Shown here in pieces: positions 57,504 to 64,000 of a stretch of DNA of 64,000 nucleotides. The stretch comes from Canna indica (Eukaryota; Streptophyta; Magnoliopsida; Zingiberales; Cannaceae), in contig CP136891.1 in NCBI GenBank assembly GCA_034359265.1, positions 8,756,501 to 8,820,500 on the forward strand, written 5' to 3'. Positions within the stretch are counted from its first letter, which is position 1, and every line of letters begins with the position of its first letter. The translations under genes and the position numbers were made by a program. The notes under the pieces were generated by a model. That model saw only the letters and a program-made list of their open reading frames with translations, did no database searches and had not been told where the DNA came from.

Positions 57504-59188
57504 GAGTCTTGAAATTTGAAGATATTTTTTTTTTTTTATCATTATGGATTGCAAAATTATTCGTCTAAAACTATTGATTTTTTATTTTCGCACCGTAAGG
57601 TGTTAAATTGTTTTTTCGTAATTTATACTTGGTATTTATGTCTTCATAAATTTAGGAGAAGCATAATTTGGCCATGCAAAAAGGTAGGTTAATTTTTTTA
57701 TTGAATGAACTAATTCTTCAATGAAACCATGGATTTGTGACAAAGATGAGATGAAATAAATCATCTTGTCATCGAATCCATGAGAAATAAAGCCATAAAG
57801 GTGAAGGTAGATTCTTTTAAAAAGAAAAGAAAAGGAGGGAATTGATCACTACAATAAAAGATAAGGAGACACACTTCACTTTCCATTGTTCAAAGTTGGG
57901 AGCTTTTCTTTTCTTTTCTTTTTGACATATAATAGTATTCTTATTTTATTTTCCTATACAAATAATGACTTGCCTTTTAATTCATGTGATGAACATCAAG
58001 AAAATTGTGAAAAGAAACAAAGATGACTAATTTGTTGGCTCACATAGATATAAAATCAATTTGACCATTGATTACAATTCAATCAATTTTGATTTGATAA
58101 ATTAATCTTATTTCGAATAAAAAATTAACCCACATCAAATTTTGGTCAATTAATCAAATCAATCCGTTCAATTTTATTTTTAAAACATTTGCTCTAAATT
58201 AAATATTTTTTTTAAAAAGTAACTTTATATTCAACCATTACAATAAAGGAAAATAATGCGTACAAGATGCAATAATAGCAAATTAAACCTATAATCTATA
58301 GACAACAAGCGTAGAGGTCTATCTAAAAATCAATGATTTGAGAGTTTGTCACTTCTACGTAATTTATTTCAATGTTTTGTATAACATCTAGAAGTTGAAC
58401 ATTCATTGAACTTTGGGGAGCTCACAACTTAAAATAATCCAATAGCTTTTCTCTTTTTGTGATGGCATGTTGTCGTCATTAGGGCTTTAGGGTTTATCAA
58501 AATTAAATAAAGCATTTTGGTGTCGGTAACATGCATTTTGGTGGAACATGATGATTGATGACCCACACAAAATATCTTTTATATTATTAATAAGATAATA
58601 ACATTCTTATAAAGAGTCTATTTTGTGTCTTGTCCATTCTTTGGTGATTAATTCAACCATACAATTAGTGTCAAAGCTTAGTCTTTTGTTGGCCCCAGTT
58701 CCTTGATCGAGGCATCACATAAAAAATCCAATCTTCATGTTTGTGGTTTTCATTCTTTTCTTCCCACCATAAGTCAATAAATCACCAAATTATTTTTCCG
58801 CTACTTCTTTTCCAAATGCTTGAATATTGATTGATGCGGTAGGATGCAGCGATTTATAATGTTTTTGATATAAATTATAATAGGATTTGAAGTAAGTTCG
58901 CGAAGAGACGATCTATCGAAATTTTTACGATATTATTGCAAATCCTACTTGGACTAGATTAGCATTTTGGGCCCGGACGGATTAGACCCAAAAGCACACA
59001 CACTCATGAACCTGACTCAAGTCAAGCCAGATGTAACTTAGCCCAGGGGCTCCATCCGACCAAACAAGGACACTTACGTCCTTATTAATTACGATGGATT
59101 CAACAATTACGAGCTCATCTCCGGGATCAGTCTTGACCCATTTGGAACAACATCCCGACAAGATTATCGGGCATCATCATCGCCAAAC
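57504..59188. other. Spacer left of CACTA element 2
   Basis: No gene was recognised. The segment at about 58,850-59,185 has a different, less AT-rich composition and might derive from an LTR retrotransposon, but no LTR ends or protein motifs were seen. Confidence 0.4.
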
Positions 59189-59346
59189 CACTACTAGAAA
59201 TTGGGTCTTCAGCAACGACTATTCAAGCCGTTGCTTTTTGCAACGACATTCTTATGGCCGCTCACGCCGTTGCAGATATATTGTATCTGCAACGACTTTT
59301 TAACGGACATGAGAGCCGTTGCTGATGATGTTAATTATCGGCAACG
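59189..59346 (+). mobile_element. Extra copy of the CACTA left terminus
   Basis: CACTACTAGAAA at 59189-59200 is followed by about 158 bp that run parallel to the first ~160 bp of the element starting at 59347 (same order of AGCAACG motifs, same TCTGCAACG block). A second CACTACTAGAAA follows at 59347. The terminus is therefore present twice in tandem. Confidence 0.8.
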
Positions 59347-60109
59347 CACTACTAGAAACTTCGTCTTCAGCAACGGCTATCAGCGACGGCCGCTCAAGCC
59401 GTTGCTATTTGCAACGGCATTCTTACGGCCGCTCGAGCCATTGCAGAAAACTGTATCTGCAACGGCTTTCTAACGGAAAACCGAGCCGTTGCTGATTATT
59501 TTAATTATCAGCAACGGCTTTCGGACGGAAAGGTGAGTCGTTGCTGATATTTTAATTATCAGCAACGGCTTTCTAACGGATAAGTGAGCCGTTGCTGATG
59601 ATAACTTATCAGCAACGGCGTTCTAACGGGCGAGTGAGCCGTTGCTGATAAGTTTATATAGGGCACGCTCTCGCGCCCGACCCTTCTTCCTCCCGTTGCT
59701 GCCGCCGCCGCTCCTGCCGACGCCACTCGCCGCCTCTGCTGCCGCTGCTGCCGACGCCGACGACGACGACGACGACGCCGACCGCTGCTTCCGACTTGTT
59801 CAGGTATGTCTCCTCCCTGCGGCCGTCTCTTCCCTGCGGCCGGCGGGAATCACCCGACCGAAACCCTATTTCTAGGGTTTCGGCCGGCGGCGGTCGGCCG
59901 ATGGCCGCCGCCGGACCTTCTGCAGTGGTCGGACAGTGTGTCCGGCCACTGTACGCCGGCGCCGGAGGGTGGACTCCGGCGCCGGAATTTATAATTTATA
60001 TATATAATTTATATTATGTTATAATTGTTAATTAATTATTTTATAATTGTTAATTAATTGTTTAGATTAATTATTTAATTTGTTAGATTAATTATTACAG
60101 TTTAGATTA

Positions 60110-60410
60110 ATTTCGGACGCGCGCCGGAATCGTCCACTTCGGACGCGCGCCGGAATTGTCCACTTCGGACGCGCGCCGATATCGTCCAATTCGGACTCGC
60201 GCCGGAATCGTCCACTTCGGACGCGCGCCGGAATCGTCCACTTCGGACGCGCGCCGGTATCGTCCAATTCGGACTCGCGCCGGAATCGTCCACTTCGGAC
60301 GCGCGCCGGAATCGTGCAATTCGGACTCGCGCCGGAATCGTCCACTTCGGACTCGCGCCGGAATCGTCCACTTCGGACGCACCCCGAAATCGTCCAATAT
60401 GGACTCGAAC
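60110..60410. repeat. Tandem array of 26-bp units (CACTA element 2)
   Basis: Eleven to twelve units of CGGACGCGCGCCGGAATCGT plus CCACTT, with GC/TC and CACTT/CAATT variants alternating. The array is nearly regular, unlike its counterpart at 36722. It is open in several frames on both strands because of the 26-bp period; none of these is a credible gene. It lies between the GC-rich leader and the hairpin, upstream of the transposase. Confidence 0.93.
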
Positions 60411-60602
60411 TGTCTCGAAACATTTAGAAAATAATCATCCTCCGACGAGTTGATATGTTTCACGTACGCATCGACGATCGGATATGATTTAGCAAAACCT
60501 TAGATCCGTTCGGGAATTGTATGTTCGTGTAAAAGAAGTAGATGATCTTTTATACGACGTACAATTCTTGAATTGTCCCTGATTGGACAATTTGGGAATA
60601 TA

Positions 60603-60792
60603 GTTATTTGTACTGCACTTACGTTTTTATTTTAACTGTTAACTAATTATTCTAAATTTCGGCAACATCTCTCTTGTTCTCCGATACGCGCCCAGATGAT
60701 ATGCGTATTCGGAGAACTGTAGGGAGATGCTGTCAAAATTTAGAATAATTAGTTAACAGTTAAAATAAAAACGTAAGTGCAGTACGAATAAC
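60603..60792. repeat. Near-perfect ~190-bp inverted repeat upstream of the CACTA transposase
   Basis: The left arm starts GTTATTTGTACTGCACTTAC and the right arm ends GTAAGTGCAGTACGAATAAC. The arms of roughly 88 bp pair almost throughout, with a few mismatches and a one-base bulge, around a loop near CGCCCAGATGAT (about 60689-60700). It lies about 75 bp before the transposase ATG. A transcript through it would fold into a long hairpin. Confidence 0.9.
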
Positions 60793-60866
60793 ATAAATCC
60801 CGAATGGAATAGGACAATCTCACCTAAAGACATTAACCAAAGAAATTGTCATTGATTGACAGAATC

Positions 60867-63249
60867 ATGTCGGCTGATCGAAGTTGGATGTACCGACGTC
60901 TTGATCGTGGAGCTTTAACGAATGAGTTTCGATTAGGCGTAACGTACTTCCTCAATTTCGCCTATTCGAATCGAAATTTCGTTAGCATGGGTGATCAAAT
61001 TCGATGTCCGTGCCGCATTTGTTCAAATGGACGATTTTTCGATCGGGAGACTGTCACTCTGCATCTATATACCAAAGGATTTGCACCAAGATATTTTCTA
61101 TGGACTTGTCACGGGGAGTCACGCGAAGTCGGGACGTCGAGCAATCCTGTCGTTCAGACATATGGTGAATCTTCCTCTGCTGGTGCTTCTTCATTCAGTC
61201 AATGTAGGGGGTCAAATCCCTATAGAACTATGATACTTGATAGTCTTGGGGGTCAATTCCACCTGAATGATAATGTTGATCGGCCAGATCTTCAGACATC
61301 AGTCCCACCAGATACTACAGCGGTTGATATCACAGAAGTAGGGGTTGCGGTAGAGATTGAATTACCGAATAAAGAAGCTGCATAATTTTACGAGATGTTG
61401 AAAGCTGCCGATGAACCTTTGTATGAGAATTGTTCTAAATACACTAGGTTTTCAGCAATGACACAGCTCTTAAGCATCAAGGCCGATTGTAATATCAGCG
61501 GAGTTGCGTATGATCGGATTGCTGGATTGATTAATGGAATGCTGCCTACTGATAACAAGTTTGAGCCTACTTTTTATAAGACTAAAAAGCTAATGAGAAA
61601 ATTGGGGCTTGGGTACGAAAAAATACACGCGTGCCAAAATAACTGTATTTTATATTATAAAGAAAATGTGCAGTTGGATAAATGCCCTGTATGTCAACAC
61701 CCTCGTTACAAGGAGAAGAAATCGGTCCGACAGAAAAATATCCCGTTTAAGGTGCTTCGGTATTTTCCACTAACACCGAGGCTTCAAAGGTTATTCATGT
61801 CGGAAAAGACAGCCCCCTACATGAGTTGGCATGCAAGAAGTCGTGATGATACAGTAATGACTCATCCATCTGACAGTGAAGCATGGAAACATTTGGATAC
61901 ATGTTATCCTTCATTTGCTAGGGATACTAGAAATATCAGATTGGGATTGTGCATAGATGGTTTTAATCCGTTTGGACATTCTGCAACTCCTTATTCAGTT
62001 TGGCCAGTGCTGCTGACAGTTTATAATTTGCCACCGTCAATGTGCATGAAAGATGAATTTATTTATCTTTCGATGATTATTCCGGGTCCTAAGGGTCCGC
62101 GAAAAGAAATTGACATATTTCTCAGACCCTTGATAGATGAATCGTCTGAAGAAAAAAGTAAAGAACACCGCAGCTGTTGAAGGATCAATATCTGAATCGT
62201 ATATCATCCAAGAAATTTCAACATTCTGCTCATTTTACTTTGAATCGACAGTACATACAAGATTTGATCGTCTTCCACGTAACGACGACGGGGGTGTTCG
62301 ACATTCAGATGGACGTTTAAATATATTTTGTCACTCTGGTCGTGCTTTTGGTTCTCGTCCATCTCGACACTTAAGCGATGAAGAGTATCATTTGGCACAC
62401 TTGTATGTATTACTCAATTGTCCAGAGATTGAACAATTCATTGAAATATTTGACATTGAGATGGTGCAAAAATACTCTATTCACAACGATCAAGAATTGG
62501 AGAGATTACGGAATCGTGATTTCCCTACTTGGATTCAGACTTACAGCAAAGATCACAGAGCTGAAATAGATGAAAGAATATTTGAGTTTGTTAGTGGACC
62601 GTCGCGACTTGTGTTGTGCTATAGCGGATATTTTGTTAACGGGTATAAATTTCACACACTTGAATATTCATCTACAAAAAAGACGATGAATGCTGGGGTC
62701 TGCGTGAAAGGGACAACCTATGTTGAATGTGATATGGATTTCTATGGACTGGTGAAAGAAGTGATAGAGTTGCACTACTTCGGCTTGAAATCAGTGATCC
62801 TATTTAGATGTCATTGGTTCGATACAACAGAAAGGGGCATGAAAGTTCATCCAAAATACAAACTTGTTGAGGTCAATTACAAATCGAAATTGGCAGCAAA
62901 TGAGCCTTTTATATTGGTATCACAAGCCGAACAAGTATATTACGCGAAGTATCCGGCTCGAAATAAAGATAGAGCGGATTGGCGTGTAGTCTGTAAGACA
63001 AAAGGTAGAGGAAAAATTGATCCGATAGTAGGAGAAAATGATCCTCCTGGTTTCTATCAAGAAGATGATCTTCCTGCTGTGGATCGTATTATTCCAATAC
63101 TCGAGGATGCAGACACAACGTCAATTCAATTAGAAGTTGAATATGCTGATGATGACGATCATGAAATTGAGGAAGCTGGAGATGAAGAAGATGAAGAAGA
63201 GGAAGAAGAAGAAGAATTCGAAGACTATTATTCAGATGATGAAGAATAA
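60867..63249 (+). pseudogene. CACTA TNP2-type transposase, internally deleted (copy 2)
   Basis: ATG at 60867 (MSADRSWMYRRLDRGALTNE). The transposase-associated domain (CPCRICSNGRFFDRETVTLH, LYTKGF) and the start of Transposase_21 (GLGYEKIHACQNNCILYYKE, PLTPRLQRLFMSEKTAPYMS) are well kept, with one nonsense codon TAA at 61383-61385. At about 62,130-62,145 the sequence jumps from IDIFLRPLIDE directly to NRLKKKVKNTA in another frame. The second part of Transposase_21 and the front of DUF4218 are therefore missing. The rest (DUF4218 end, DUF4216 with CDMDFYGLVKEVIELHYFG and WRVVCKTKGRGKID, acidic tail EEDEEEEEEEEFEDYYSDDE) is open from 62137 to 63249. It is non-functional as a full transposase. 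Confidence 0.9.
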
Positions 63250-63324
63250 TTGTAAAGTATATATTTTATTAAATATATCTCTACTATTTATACAATAATC
63301 TGATTATATGTCTGTTCGACAGAT

Positions 63325-64000
63325 ATGTCTGGTCGTGGTTATCGACGCAGGAGAGTTTCGGAGTCTCCGATCGGTGAGACTCCAGCACTTACTCATGCTG
63401 CTGATCCACCTGTTGCTGATCCTCATTCCGATGATACTGTCGAGGCTAGTACATCCAGACGTAGGCGGCCACGCGGGCCGAACAGGTGGCAGCCTCCACC
63501 AGCCACAGAGTCACGTAGATTGATTAGCGTGATTGGGGAGCGGTAATATATCATGAATTATGAATCATTACAAATTCATTATATCATAATATAATATTAA
63601 AATTTATTTTTGTTGTGCAGGTTCGAGCAAGAAGAAGTACTGAGGAGCATTTCTTCTACTATTCGACGATACATGCACGGGGCATGGCCTACGTGGTCTC
63701 ACGTGCCTAGCGAGCACGTCGACATGTTATGGCGCGAGTTTGAGGCACGTATTATTATTATTTTTTACATGCATGATGATATATTAATATTGGTTCTGAT
63801 ATTATTATTTTGCAGGCTCGCTATACATGGGCCGAGGACCAGAGGCCCTTCATTTACGCTGCCTGGGAGGCTATTTCCCGGGCAAGGTACAACGGGCAGC
63901 TGGGGCAGGCTCGGTCCCAAGCGATGGCCCGAGCTGGGACCACTAACATCGCGGAGACTCGGGGATACGGCCCCAGTTGGATTACTCCGGATATATGGGA
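63325..64000 (+). CDS. CACTA second gene, Transposase_24-type protein, partial at the window end
   Basis: Exons are 63325-63542, 63621-63744 and 63816 onward. The product starts MSGRGYRRRRVSESP, runs through an Ala/Pro-rich linker to SRRRRPRGPN, then RFEQEEVLRSISSTIRRYMH, TWSHVPSEHVDMLWREFE, ARYTWAEDQRPFIYAAWEAI and TRGYGPSWITPDIW. This matches plant Transposase_24 (Ptta/En/Spm) proteins that accompany TNP2 in CACTA elements and probably bind terminal repeats. No stop is seen in the visible part. The second intron seems to use a GC donor (GAG then GCACGT). The 3' end lies outside the window. Confidence 0.75.

Larger units (their letters stand above)
59347..64000 (+). mobile_element. CACTA (En/Spm-like) element 2, 5' part, continues beyond the window
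   Basis: Terminus CACTACTAGAAA, then subterminal AGCAACGGC/GCCGTTGCTG repeats to about 59,655, a GC-rich leader (59,690-59,990), a 26-bp tandem array (60110-60410), a long hairpin (60603-60792), a TNP2-type transposase gene (60867-63249) and a Transposase_24-type gene (63325 onward). The 3' terminus is not in the window. The right-end sequence at 1-548 shows what that terminus should look like. Confidence 0.9.

Noticed and set aside
60088..60463. Several overlapping 80-118-codon frames on both strands
   Set aside because: They arise from a 26-bp tandem array (period not divisible by three). The translations are simply repeats of the unit.

Overview
The window is nuclear DNA of a flowering plant. 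The genes have introns, the families are plant ones (class I formin, UGT74-type glucosyltransferases, BTB/TAZ adaptor, pectin methylesterase inhibitor, LETM1-like protein), and the AT-rich spacers are crowded with plant transposons (CACTA, hAT, Mutator-like, PIF/Harbinger). The very GC-rich coding exons of the formin and the UGTs beside AT-rich spacers suggest a monocot, but this is inference. No tRNA, rRNA or CRISPR array was recognised.

Layout. 1-548 is the right end of a CACTA element. 549-7000 is spacer with a LINE remnant, two hAT MITEs and one PIF/Harbinger MITE. 7718-16504 (+) is a four-exon class I formin whose third intron holds a 4.2-kb hAT transposon with perfect 8-bp target duplications and a transposase broken by one visible nonsense codon. 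18254-22478 (-) is a five-exon BTB/TAZ gene; one intron holds a 1,989-bp Pack-MULE carrying intron-containing pieces of a tonoplast aquaporin and a polygalacturonase. 23833-27042 (+) is UGT copy A and 29482-29991 (+) a pectin methylesterase inhibitor. About 32,120-44,870 is a decayed duplicate of that BTB/TAZ-UGT-PMEI block, split by a 5' CACTA half (35652 to about 41285) and a 1.9-kb Harbinger element. 46292-48140 (+) is UGT copy C, intact and nearly identical to copy A. 48894-52920 (-) is a LETM1-like gene that lacks the exons for the second half of the LETM1 domain. 53.6-59.2 kb is spacer with MITEs. From 59347 to the end lies a second CACTA element with a deletion-fused TNP2-type transposase gene and a Transposase_24-type gene that runs off the window.

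How it fits together. The host genes do not form a pathway. The unifying feature is a local tandem segmental duplication that produced a small UGT cluster (two intact genes, one pseudogene), followed by several rounds of transposon insertion. Many insertions keep their target-site duplications, so their exact ends and relative order can be read: MITEs in introns, a CACTA cutting a UGT pseudogene, and a piece of CACTA transposase sequence lying at a rearrangement junction.

Exon boundaries were placed by eye using GT/AG signals, phase continuity and family knowledge. No alignments, searches or expression data were available. Coordinates of decayed elements are approximate unless target-site duplications are stated.
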